From Datura wrightii (taxonomy: Eukaryota > Streptophyta > Magnoliopsida > Solanales > Solanaceae), in contig JASDFA010000010.1 of the NCBI GenBank assembly GCA_035772735.1, positions 125,341,501-125,405,500 of the forward strand: a stretch of 64,000 nt of DNA. The letters run 5' to 3'. The notes under the pieces were generated by a model, which was not told where the DNA came from, did not search any database, and saw only the letters and a program-made list of their open reading frames with translations. Position 1 is the first letter of the stretch; every line of letters starts with the position of its first letter. Both the position numbers and the translations under genes were made by a program. Shown piece by piece: positions 22,552-33,087 of this stretch.

Positions 22552-25500
22552 CTAAGGCGCTTGTTGGGAGGAAATCCAAGTGCTTTTATATTTATCTTTC
22601 CTTTGTTTCTTTTTTACTTTATGTTTGTGTTGTCTTTGATTGTGCAGGGGTGAAATAGGTGTGGAATGTGACAAAAAGTGGAAGGAGAAAAATTGAAAAA
22701 CTAGCGCTAGACCTACGAAACATATGTTCTAATACGTGAAATGTAGGTCAAGCACAGATGCTTGATGAGTTGATAATGTATCAACTCATTAGGCAACTCA
22801 TCAGGATCTTAAGAATGAGTTTTAGCTTAATTTTCAAGTTTTTTAGTTGGATTTTAGGCCCTTTTTGCTTTTTTATGTGCAGGTATCTGATTTGAATAGA
22901 AGGAGCATGAATTGGAGTAAAAAGGATGTAATTCAGGTGAAAACCGGCTCTCCACAGGAGGACACTGGAAAAATGCCGGTCAACTGCAGACAACCACTGG
23001 CTTGATGAGAAACTGCAACCGACGGCCCGCGGACAGCAACCAGCAATCTGTCAGTTCCATCACTGATAGGTGCTGGACTTGGCTGGACCAATGATGAAAT
23101 TAATCGGCGGCTTGTGGATGGAAACCGACGAACCACTGAAGGCACCGCCGGAAGGCCCTGGAACTTCAATGGGTCGCAGAAAAAAATGACCGACGGCTCT
23201 CGAATAGCAATCGGTGAACCGCCCGTTCCATTGCACGTGAGGTGACTCCTGAATAGGGCAAAATTGTTAAAACTTGAAAAAGAGGAGAATGTTTACCCTA
23301 TTTTTGTATATATTCTAGAAGAAAGTACTCTGAACATATCATTGAATATTTCCTTCACTTTTTGAGAGAGAAAGAACTCCATTGGAGAAAAAAAATTTGA
23401 ATATTGCTTTTTATCTTCATCTTCTTCTTCAGCAAGGTATAACTATTATTGTAAAAATAGTGTGAGTTTGATTTTGCTTATTCCGAATGATGAAATTATT
23501 GAGTTTATTAATGAATATTCTCTTGTATTTCTCAATTATGAGTAGTTAAATCTATAACTAGAGGTGTGTGATGATGGGTGTTTAATTTGATTGAGTATTG
23601 CTAGATTTATATTATTATTACTTAATTAGTGTAAATTTACTGAGTTCTCCTCAAATTATAGTTGACTGATAGTTGCAAATATGGATATTAATTTCTTACT
23701 TGATTTTAGCTTGAAAAAGAAGAATTAAGTAATGGAGGAGAATTTAATAGTGGATTGGAATTTGATTATGTGGGGTTGGGCTATAAATAGCCAAAACCCA
23801 TGATCATAATCCCTTAAGAGGTTGATGGCTAGAAATAGCTCAGCCCCTAATCCAAACCATATTGGAATAGTGAATTGTGCCTTGAGATTTGAGAGGACTC
23901 GAGGATAAGGAGACCCATTTGGTTGAGAAACATCGGGCTCCATCTTTTTCCAAGGTTAATGCCAACCAGAATACCTGGAAGAAAAGTTGCTCAACATTGG
24001 CACATCTGCGGTAGACCTGCAAAACACAAGTCCAAAGGCGCGAAACGCTGGTCAAGCACCGGTTATATGCAGAATACCTGGAAGGATAAGGTTCAAAAGA
24101 AGTGGTTCTGCACTCCACCTGCAAAATGCAGGTTCAGCTACATGGCACATAGTTCCAAGGCAGATCCCTCTATTATATCAGGGATTTCTTTCACCCATTC
24201 CTCCTTTATTTTGTTCATATGCATCGAAGACAATGCCTTGACTTTGTTTTTATTTGTTTTGTTGTTTTATTATTTTGTTGGGGGGTGAAGTCTGAGTAAT
24301 CCACTTGTTAGTGATGCACGATATGGCCCTATGATAGATTGGGTGATGTCATTCTTACTGGTAAATCGTCATTAGTTGCTAGTTAGTATTGCCTTTGTAG
24401 ATAGTAGTCTATGAATAAACTACAAGGATTTTCTTTATACTACGGTTCTTTCTGAAGGAGCAATTTTTTCTTATCTATTTTTGTATCGAACCGGATGATA
24501 TTTCTCGATGATGGATTAAAAGACAACTTTTTAAAGGAAAAATGTGAAGTCTAGAGTGTTCTTGAGTCTTTTGTGCAGTTGTTTGAAGAGGTACCACCAA
24601 AATATTTTGTTTGGCATTACACATGAGTTTTGAAAAGAAAATGGGGGCACTTAAAGTTGAAAATGAGAACCCTCTTGTCATGGGTTATACATTCCTTGCT
24701 TGTCTTGTTGATTCGCAAACTAGCTTATCTTAAGTCATGCTCTTAATATGATTTAGAAAGTGTGTAAACTCCCTTGAATTGTGATGTCTTGCGTGGTGAG
24801 TCTTTTGGCTTAATTCTTATGTATGCATGATTGTCTAGAACTTGCCCTAAGTGTGAATAATGGTGAAATTTTAGATGTGGCTATACTTAGAACATGATCT
24901 TAGGCTTTCTTTTTATAGTCACTTCACTAGAATAACTCCTTGAACATCAATCTTTGATAGCCAATGTTTGAGTCTTTACCCTTTTTCTTGAAAACCATAT
25001 TATAAGTCCAATGACCCTTCTTAATCCTCTTCTTTGGCACCCATGTTCCCTTGGTTCTAGTAATAAAAGAATGAAAAATGGTGCTTAAAGCCTAAGAGAT
25101 GGGGAGAGATAAGGAAATGAATTGAAATAAAGCAAAAACCTAAGTTTGGGGGGTTTGCAAAAAAAAGGGGAGAAACATAAGAGCTTCAATGTGAGATAGC
25201 ACCAAATTGTGATGAAATGAATGAAATAGAGTTGAAAAACCTCGAATTATTAAAAAAGAAAGAATAGTTGAAAGGTGCTACCTCTTGCTTAGATGAGGCT
25301 AAATGTGGAATATAAGGGTATTTTAAGGGTGGCTCTTGCTAAAAAAAGATGAAGATGATGAGCAAGGAGAGATAAGGTGGAGTGATCTCAATAGTGTGAT
25401 GGGATGTTAAAAGTATTCACAAAGAGGTATTAGAGAGGTTCTAGTCACTAGAGCTGAATATTTTTCCTACCCTTACCCCTAGCCTTCATGATAACCCGCA

Positions 25501-26050
25501 AGTCCTTAGTGATTTTGAGTGTAGCAACTTAGTGGCGAGTTACACGAAGGGAAAACCTATGGGTCAATCTGTATGCACTTGAATTTCTTTGTGAGAGTGA
25601 GCGTATTTGCCTTATCATATAATCCCTATGTGTGAAATGCTTAAAAATGTATAGGATCCTCTCTTTTTGTGAGTGACATCACTTTCTTGGGATACATGCT
25701 TAAAAGTATTTTCAAGTGAGAGGTGTCAATGAGACAAGTGTGTAGCGAACTTTAAGGCAAGCTTTGAATGTGAATTGCCAAAGACTTGAGATGCTCCTTG
25801 AGCTTGTTTTGGAAATGAACTATTCCCCTTGATTGAATGAAATGAATACATGCAAGATATACTTAATGATTGTGGTCACCTATTGAAGCTTGTGCAACAT
25901 ATTTTGAATCATTTTTTTCTTCTTGAGTTGGTGTGTGATTCTTGGGTTGTATTGAGTCTTAATGGTTTGTGTGCAACTCCATGATGCTCTAAGCTTAAGT
26001 AAATTCTTTATGAGAGAGAATACCTTGCTTGAGGATAAGCAATGGTTCAA
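22552..26050 (+). other. 3' noncoding region of element 1
   Basis: It begins with a decayed post-ORF motif (CTTGTTGGGAGGAAATCC, 22559-22576). It contains a related truncated LTR (22763 to about 23950) and a CATCGAAGACAATG block at 24223 followed by TGTTGGGGGGTGAAG (24277-24291), which resembles a purine tract. Another purine-rich stretch is at 25145-25175. From about 24680 to 25900 it matches, in reverse orientation, the 3' noncoding region of element 2. No coding capacity is evident. Confidence 0.7.
22763..23950 (+). repeat. Diverged LTR fragment related to element 1 LTR, 3'-truncated
   Basis: It starts TGATGAGTTGATAATG, like the element 1 LTR, and keeps matching blocks: GATAGTTGCAAA (23662), GTGGGGTTGGGCTA (23770), then ATAGCCAAAACCCA and GAGATTTGAGA. 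The last ~350 bases expected of the LTR are missing. No target duplication could be assigned. Confidence 0.6.
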
Positions 26051-26061
26051 GTTTGGGGGTT
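26051..26061 (+). other. Polypurine tract of element 1
   Basis: GTTTGGGGGTT directly precedes the 3' LTR at 26062. Confidence 0.75.
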
Positions 26062-27519
26062 TGATGAGTTGGTAATGTACCAACTCATTCGGCTTTTAAG
26101 CATGACCTTTTGCTTGATTTTCAAATCATTTAGAAAAGTTTTATGCTCTTTTTATTCTCTATTAGGCATTTGAAGGAGACAAAGATAATGAAAGATTTGA
26201 ACTCAAAAGGAGCTGCTAAAGACATGCTTTAAAACGGCGAAACGTGGATCCACATTTGCGAAATTCAGGTGGGACTGTTTGCACTGGCTATTCACCGGTG
26301 CTTTACAGATTGGCACCTGTGCTTCATAGGTTGGCACCGGTGCTTCGCAGGTTGGCACTGGTGCTTCGCAGGTTGGCACCTACTAAACACAGTTCAAAGG
26401 GCAAGTGACCCATTTCATTAATGGAGGGGCAAAAATGTCAAGAAAGGTTCCCAAAGCTCCTAGAAACCTCCAAGGGCAATTGTAGAAAGTTATATATAAG
26501 AAATTATAGATATTTTTGACCCAAAATTGTACACCACACATAATCAATTCACACAACATATTCAATTCTAGAGAGAAGAAAAACACCATAGATTGTAGTG
26601 ATAGAATTTGCTTTTCTTCTTCTTTTTTTTAATCCATTCTGGGGGGAATTCCACCATTATCGTAAGACCTTTTGAAGCAAATTTGTGAAGCAATATGATG
26701 AATTTTGAGGGAATTCCTCTTGGTATTCTCTCTCTCTCTCTCTCTCTCTAGATATGAGTAGCTAATTTGCTAGCTAGGGGTGTGTGCATGGTGGGTTTGT
26801 AAACTTCAATGGGTATTGATTAATTGCTCTTGGATTATAATTTCAAGTATTAGATCTATTATTTTCTCCAAGTTTTAATTGTAAATATTGATGATTGCAA
26901 ACATAAATTTTGTTTACTTTTTTTGCTTTTGCTTGACATAGAAGGGTGAGAATTGGGTGAGGAAATAATAAGGAGGATTTGGAGTGTTGATGTGTGGGGT
27001 TGAGCTAGAGATAGTAAAAACCCACATTCTCACTCCATTAAAGGTTCAAAGCTAGAGGTAGCTTGATCCTTCCTCAAGCTTTTATGGTCAATAATTTGAA
27101 TTTAGCCGTGGGGTTTGAGAAAATACAAAGCATAAACATTCTTGTAGTTGAGAAACGAGGGAATGTGCTTTATCCACTGCTATCAATGCTAAATTTGAAT
27201 CTAAGGAAATAAAGTAAATTCCATTTTAGTTGTTATCCCATCAATAGTATATCTCTAGCCATCTCACTTGTTATTGCAACAATTGAAATCCCCCTCACTT
27301 AGCTCTAAGTTAGAATTTGATATTGTTGTTTTCCCTTTTCCCTCAATATTTACTTTTCAAATATTGAACAACAATGCATTCTAGTTTGAATGAGTTTATA
27401 ATTCTTCAATTATCAACTCAATTCTTTGTGAGATTCGACCCCGACACTCATCGGGTATATTGTTTTACCAATGATCATTTACCCCTCCTCCGTGTGAGGA
27501 GTGGACTTGGACGTAATCA
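26062..27519 (+). repeat. 3' LTR of element 1
   Basis: It is the partner of 2393-3879. It has four 21-bp minisatellite units at 26293-26376, a TATA-like stretch at 26491-26500 and a (TC)n run at about 26729-26749 that is expanded relative to the 5' LTR. Confidence 0.92.
26293..26376 (+). repeat. 21-bp x 4 minisatellite
   Basis: Four head-to-tail units of CACCGGTGCTTCGCAGGTTGG type. The last two are nearly identical; the first two differ at a few bases each. Confidence 0.85.
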
Positions 27520-27956
27520 CTGGTGTTGTTGATGGTGTCGTTGCTAGTGCCACTGCTCTATATGACTGGGCCAAGGGTGGAGTAGTACTTTGTGAGTCTG
27601 ACTCAGAGCTGTTATCTCTAAGTCGCAAGCTGGAAATGTGAGGAGATGATCCACTCGGAAAAAAAAGTATCGGATGATGAATACGTTGAGTTTCCCCGTG
27701 GTGGACGAATGCCAGGTGTACGTATGAAAGTGTGAAAAGTAATAGGAAATGGAGGCACAGAAGAATGTGTCGGATGCCCAGTGCTATAGGGGACATAGGA
27801 CATAGGTGAAGAAGAATGTGTATGTGGAGTAGCTAAAAGACCACCCAAAGCAGCACTAGAATCTAGTGGTCTCCTATGTGTTTTCCTGCTACTCTTACTC
27901 AATTTACTACACCTACTACTATGACCTCGATCAGCATCAACTGATGACATTTGCAT
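27520..27956 (-). pseudogene. CACTA second ORF, 5' part
   Basis: Overlapping minus-strand frames run Ser/His/Pro-rich from MQMSSVDADRGHSSRCSKLS (27956) to ALATTPSTTP at the insertion point. Low-complexity N-termini are usual in this gene. Reading on from here into 2392 after dropping one CTGGT copy keeps the frame and leads, after a TAG, to the DSFGRLVIMPDGSR segment. This shows that 27520 and 2392 were once adjacent coding bases. A frame change occurs between about 27796 and 27618. Only ~80 bases separate this start from the end of the transposase gene. Confidence 0.7.
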
Positions 27957-28036
27957 ACAGGTTTACATTAAAATATATAATTAAAAATAATACAAGTATT
28001 AAATATAATAATTACTTTAAAGAATTAAGTTACTTG

Positions 28037-31000
28037 CTAATCATCATTCTCCCATTGTTCCTTCTCGCTTGTTTCATTTCCATCATTCTTCGATTCTTCC
28101 TCCTCACTTATTTCATAATTATCATTTGATTCTCCTCCCTCACTTGGTTTAGTTTCATTATTTGATTCGTCCTCAACATTTGCAGTTTTAATTAATACCT
28201 CATTATCAGAAACTTCTTCTAATATGTGTCCAGGATGATCTAAACTTTGTTCTAATTCAGCATCCACAATTTGATGAACAACTGCCAAATCATTTTGGTA
28301 CGCCACAACCAATACATTATCAATTTCTATCTGACCCACAAACTTAGTCTTTATAACTACCCATCAATCATCCTTGTCTCTACAAAGAGGATATGGAGCA
28401 TATAACACTTTCTTAGCATTTTGTGCAATCATGAAAGGATCATAACGATCATACTGCCTTGTGTGCTTAACTTCAATTATATTATGTTGTAGATTTACCT
28501 TAGTACCTATGTGTGATGGATCAAACCACTTACACCAAAATAGTACTATCTTTTTCCTCGGCCACCCATCATACCTAACTTCTATTATCTATTGTATCGC
28601 ACCATAATAATCAACAGTTTGGCCATTATCATCTACGTCACCTTTAACGCACACTCCATTATTATTGATTTTCTTATACTTAGAAGTTTCTTCCGTTTGA
28701 AACTTGAAATCATTGACACAATATTTATTCATCGAGAATTTGACTATCAGGCCCGTGTACAATATCACTCACAATATGCAAATGTTCAATAGTACTATTT
28801 TCATCATGAACCTACATAGGTGTTTAAATAAAATATTCTTTAAGCAAATGATTATGTTGTACTTATATCGTTAACATGATATTGAACACTTACATAGTCT
28901 TTCAGCCAATCAGAGAACCTCGTATATATGGCATAATTACCCACTATCCTACAAAGTAACTGTTTAATAAATTGAGATTTTTCGTTAGTTTAACCCTTAG
29001 TATTTAAATGATATTATTCAATGACATCATCTAGAACTTACTTAAGATATGATTGTATGTCGGGGCAATTAAGCAAAACATGTGTCACAATAGATTGTAT
29101 TTCCATACTACTCAAACCTCGTCTGGTTCATTTTTTAGAATCTTGACCTGGTTGATTAAAAATTAAAATCGGTGGGTGGATAAGCTTCACAGATAGATCC
29201 TTCAATCTTAGACCTCTATTTACAGTTCTTTTGCACTTGCCAATAGTTATGTATAAAATTTTGATGTTAGTAATGATAAAATCAACTTAAATAAAAGGAA
29301 TTCATTTTTTACAAAGTCACATTTTTAGTACCTTTCGAATGGATACATCTATCTATATTGAACTGGGCCTCCAAGGTGCGCCTCATGTACGAGGTGAATC
29401 AGTAAATGTTTCATCACATCAAAGAATCCGCACGGAAAAATCTTTTCCAACTTAGTAGTAATCACAAGAATATTCTTATCCATCCTTTCTAAGTTATCCT
29501 CCATCAAAGTGTTACTACAAAAATCTTTGAAGTACAAACTTACCTCTGTGATTGGTTTCTATATCCTATCAGGTAGCCGGTTAAATGCAACAGGAATTAA
29601 AATTTCCATGAAAACATGACAATCATGGATTTTCACACCACACAACTTCCCTTCATTCATATCTAAACGCTTCCCTAAATTTGAAGCATAACCCTCAGGC
29701 ATCCTCAAATTCTTAAGCCACTCAGAAATCTAACATTTTTCATCCAATTTGAATGAAAAGCTCGCCTTGGGCTTTAACAATTTATTATTGTATGTTTCTT
29801 GTAGCCATAGTTCCTTTCTTCTGCAGTATTCTTTTAAGTCCATTCTAGCTTTTGGATTATCTTTTGTCTTACCCTTAACATCCATCATGGTGTTTAGCAA
29901 ATTATCAAAATAATTTTTTTAAATATACATCACATCAAAATTGTGTCATAGAAGGTTGTCCTTCCTATAAAGTAAATCCTAAAATATGCTTTATTTTGTC
30001 CAATTATGTCCAACACCATATCCAGAAAGTCTAGAGGGTGTAGTATCTGTAACCTTTGACAAGTGATAAACTCTCTTAAATTTTATTTCCTGACAATAAT
30101 GGATGTGGCGGATCATTTTCAATCTTATTCTTTCGAAAAACATGTTTCATTCTTCTAAACTCGTGATCCATTGGCAAGAACCAACTGTGACAATCAAATC
30201 ATGAATTTTTACGATCATGTTTAAATGTGAATGCTTTACTATTTTTCATGCAATACGGGCAAGATAATTTTTGAGTAGTCATCCAACTAGACAACATCCC
30301 ATACGTCGAAAAATCATTTATCGTCAACATTAAATAATCACACAAAAGGAAATTCTGCTTAGTTGATATGTCACTACACCTTCAGACCACAATTGTTTTA
30401 ACTCGTCTATCAAAGGTTGTAGATAAACATCAATCAAACTTTTTGGATTACGGGGACTCGAGAAAATACAACTTAGAAATATGTAGAGACTTGTCATACA
30501 CATTTTCAGTGGAAGATCATATGGAGTAAGGAATACAGGCTAGCAAGAGTAGGGTGTAGCAGAAACAAAGAATGGTGCGAAACTGTCCGCACACAAGCCT
30601 AATCTAACATTTCTTAGTTCACTAGAAAAATCAGGGTAAGTTCTATCAAAAATATTTCCAAGCTTCTCCACATGATGGATGAGACATAACACTAGGAGCC
30701 CTTCTATTTTCATGGTGCCATCTTATATAAGGAGTGGAACTCATCGATGCGTACAACCTTTGTAACCGAGGTATAAGGTAAATAATGCATATCCTTAACT
30801 GGAACCATCTTTCCACCAGGAGTCTGCTTAAAATGAGCATATCCACAAAACTTATAATTTTCTAGATCCCTATCAATCTTATAGAACAACATGCAATCAT
30901 TTTCACAACAATGAATTCTATCATACGACAATTCTAACTTGAAAATTAATTTCTTTGCCTGATAAAAATTCTTAGGTATGTTCAACTCAGGGTTAATTAG

Positions 31001-31580
31001 TTCTCCTAAAAGACCAATCATAAAGTCCATAGTAGCTTGAGGAACACTCCAATCTGATTTGATATTGATTAGTCTAACTGCAATGTACAACTCAGAATAC
31101 AGACTCCCTACACATAGTGGACGACTAGCCTCTTCTAGTTGTTAGTAGAAGAGCATCACTTCTTCATTGGGAGTTTCTTCGAAATACTATTCAGTTTCCA
31201 TCCCATATTGTATCCCGAAGGCATCATTGACCATTTCATGCACTCTCTCATGTTGAACACTACGTTGATCATGTGCAGCCTACTACTTTCACCTATCAAA
31301 TTATAAAATATACCATTCTCTCTTTCAGTCTCACCATGATCAGTCCACACAAAATATCTAGACTTAAACCTATAAAGGTAAATATGAACTATAACTTTAT
31401 CAAGTTTAAAAAACTTCATGCAATTGCGTCACTTACAAGGACACCTGATCAACCCATCAGTTTAAAAAGGGTTAGTGACATTGCATGGTTGATAAATCCT
31501 CTAACACCTTCAACAAATTCATCTCTCATGCCCCCACGATTTGCATTAGTTCTATCATACATCCACGAACGATGATTCAT
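28037..31580 (-). pseudogene. CACTA transposase (TNPD-like)
   Basis: The start ATG at 31580 reads MNHRSWMYDRTNANRGGMRD, the transposase-associated N-terminal domain, to about 31400. The Transposase_21 core follows: KFCGYAHFKQTPGGK (about 30860), PRLQRLYASMSS and IRWHHENR (about 30770-30720), a DRTYPDF/RLGLCADSFAPF block (about 30640-30570) and NPKSLIDVYLQPLIDEL (about 30440-30390). A DUF4218-type segment, LEKIFPCGFFDVMKHLLIHL then GGPVQYR, lies at 29349-29460. A DUF4216-like segment, KKVLYAPYPLCRDKDD, is at about 28410-28365, and an acidic Glu/Asn-rich tail ends at 28037. Numerous stops and frameshifts inactivate it. The enzyme would bind the ends and excise the element. Confidence 0.88.
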
Positions 31581-31627
31581 CTACAAAAATATAGACATTT
31601 TAGATTACACATATAAATTTAAATTAA

Positions 31628-31768
31628 TTAATTTATATTGATAATTAAATTTATTATTTAATGGTTAAATTATTTAATAGTTAATTTATATTAATAATTC
31701 AATTTTATTATTTAATAGTTACATTTAATAATTAATTTATATTAATAATTCAATTTTATTATTTAATA
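31628..31768. repeat. ~52-bp tandem repeat, three copies
   Basis: Copies start TTAATTTATATTRATAATT at 31628, 31681 and 31732. The last two match over about 37 bases. Very AT-rich. Confidence 0.7.
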
Positions 31769-31987
31769 TTTTTAATTATTTTATTCTTACACATTATAAA
31801 TTTCTAACTTCGCTTCTAACTCAATCACTAAGTTTTAATTTCTAACTCAATCACTCCAATAGTAAGTCAAATATATAAGTTTAAAATTCTAATTTTGCTT
31901 CTAAATTCCTAAGTTCACAAGCAATTTCAAACGAATTAGAGAATAAACAAGAACATATGCTTTGAAATATACTAATGAAATCTAAAT

Positions 31988-32065
31988 AAATCTAGCAATG
32001 AAATAATTCAACAAAATCTAACAATGAAAGAATTCAACTAAATCTAACAATGAAAGTATTCAACT
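31988..32065. repeat. 26-bp x 3 minisatellite
   Basis: Units AAATCTAACAATGAAAGAAT... start at 31988, 32014 and 32040. Decayed AATCTAACAAT fragments continue to about 32330. Confidence 0.8.
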
Positions 32066-32559
32066 AAATCTAACAATTTAACAATAACATTAACTAAATC
32101 TAACAATTCTAATAATATATAACTTACAATAATATTATCTAAATCAAACAATTCTAATAATAACTTATAATAAAATTATCTAAGTCTAACATTATCTAAA
32201 TCAAACAATTCTAACAACAATTTATGATAACATTATCTAAATTCAACAATTCTAACTGATAATTCTAACAATAACATTACAAATCTAACAAATAACATTA
32301 ACAATTTAACAACCATATTATTTTTAATATAATAAAAACCTGAACAAAATAAATTCTAGCCTTTAAAAATGGGGCTTAAACAGTGAGGAGGGAGGTGGGC
32401 AGCGATGTAGGGAGGGAGACGACGACGATGGTTGGGTGGAAGAACGGCAGTGGTGATCTGGAAATGCGATGGTGGGGAGGATTTTTTCGTCAGAGGGAAA
32501 GAATAAAGGGAGTAAGGTGAGGAGCTGATTTAATTACACAAACCAATGTACAGGGTCAG

Positions 32560-33060
32560 CTAGTCCGTCAGTTTGTCTATTAAATAAATTGGTCAGATCT
32601 TGATAAAAAAATCGACGGACAAAACGACATTGTCCGTCAGTTTTTAAAATTATTTAAAATAAAAATTTATTTCTATACTTTTATTTTTATTTTTATCTAA
32701 AAATAATAATTAATTAATGGAATGACTCGTGATCATTCCATTAATAATAATAATTATTATTATTTATTATTTATTATTTTAAATAATATTTTTACTTAAA
32801 ATTTTGTTTCTACACTTTTACGTAAATTAATTATTATTATTTTTAATTAAATCCGAAGTTGTCCATCAGATTATAAAATTTTATCCATTTTAAAATTATT
32901 CGTGCAATAATGTGCGAAAAATACCGACAGAAAAACCAAGGGATACTAAAGGTTTACTAAAAAATCAAATATAAATTAAATAAAAAATAGAATAACCGAC
33001 GGACAGGTCCATTTTTTCCTCAATTTTATTTGAGAGACCTTGTTCGTCGGTTTTTGTCCC
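32560..33060. repeat. CACTA subterminal repeats
   Basis: GTCCGTCAGTTTG (32564), GACGGACAAAACG (32612), GTCCGTCAGTTTTT (32630), ACCGACAGAAAAAC (32921), ACCGACGGACAGG (32995) and TTCGTCGGTTTTTGTCC (33043) occur in both orientations. In CACTA elements such repeats are transposase-family binding sites. Confidence 0.8.
32713..32745. repeat. 13-bp-arm hairpin near CACTA terminus
   Basis: ATTAATGGAATGA pairs perfectly with TCATTCCATTAAT around a 7-base spacer. Confidence 0.7.
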
Positions 33061-33070
33061 TCACTTTCTA

Positions 33071-33087
33071 CCCAATTTTTAGTAGTG
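33071..33087 (-). repeat. CACTA terminal inverted repeat (right end)
   Basis: The minus strand reads CACTACTAAAAATTGGG. Flanking bases 33088-33090 are GCA, the candidate 3-bp target site. The matching left copy is not in the window. Confidence 0.85.

Larger units (their letters stand above)
2393..27519 (+). mobile_element. Athila-like, pol-less LTR retrotransposon (element 1) with nested insertions
   Basis: It is bounded by LTRs 2393-3879 and 26062-27519, both TG...CA and alignable throughout. The 5-bp target duplication is CTGGT at 2388-2392 and 27520-27524. A tRNA-Asp-type primer site follows the left LTR by 4 bases, and a purine tract (GTTTGGGGGTT) precedes the right LTR. After removing the nested element at 4932-22442 its own length is about 7.6 kb: about 1.05 kb to the insertion point, then about 3.6 kb of mostly noncoding 3' DNA. 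The only coding region is a broken zinc-knuckle/acidic ORF. I see no RT, RNase H or integrase, so it would depend on proteins from another element. Confidence 0.9.
647..33087 (-). mobile_element. CACTA (En/Spm) DNA transposon, split by a 25 kb insertion, left end missing
   Basis: The right end, read on the minus strand from 33087, starts CACTACTAAAAATTGGG, a typical CACTA terminus. Repeated subterminal motifs (GTCCGTCAGTTTTT and variants) fill about 32560-33060. Both usual genes are on the minus strand: a TNPD-like transposase (31580 to 28037) and a second Ptta/En/Spm-type gene (27956 to about 1000). Removing the element at 2393-27519 and one copy of its CTGGT duplication leaves about 7.3 kb of CACTA DNA. 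No CACTA terminus is visible on the left: the element runs into the LTR ending at 646. Both genes carry stops and frameshifts, so it is not autonomous. Confidence 0.88.
31581..33087 (-). other. CACTA 5' noncoding and terminal region
   Basis: It is AT-rich upstream of the transposase start. It includes ~52-bp (31628-31768) and 26-bp (31988-32065) tandem repeats, a G-rich segment at 32370-32480 that may be untranslated leader, a hairpin at 32713-32745, subterminal CCGTC/GACGG repeats and the terminus at 33087. Confidence 0.75.

Noticed and set aside
24277..24291. TGTTGGGGGGTGAAG as a second functional purine tract
   Set aside because: No LTR follows it. It may be a secondary tract but cannot be supported.
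31988..32330. CRISPR-like short repeats (AATCTAACAAT...)
   Set aside because: Units are contiguous with no spacers, AT-rich and decayed, and the DNA is plant nuclear: a minisatellite.
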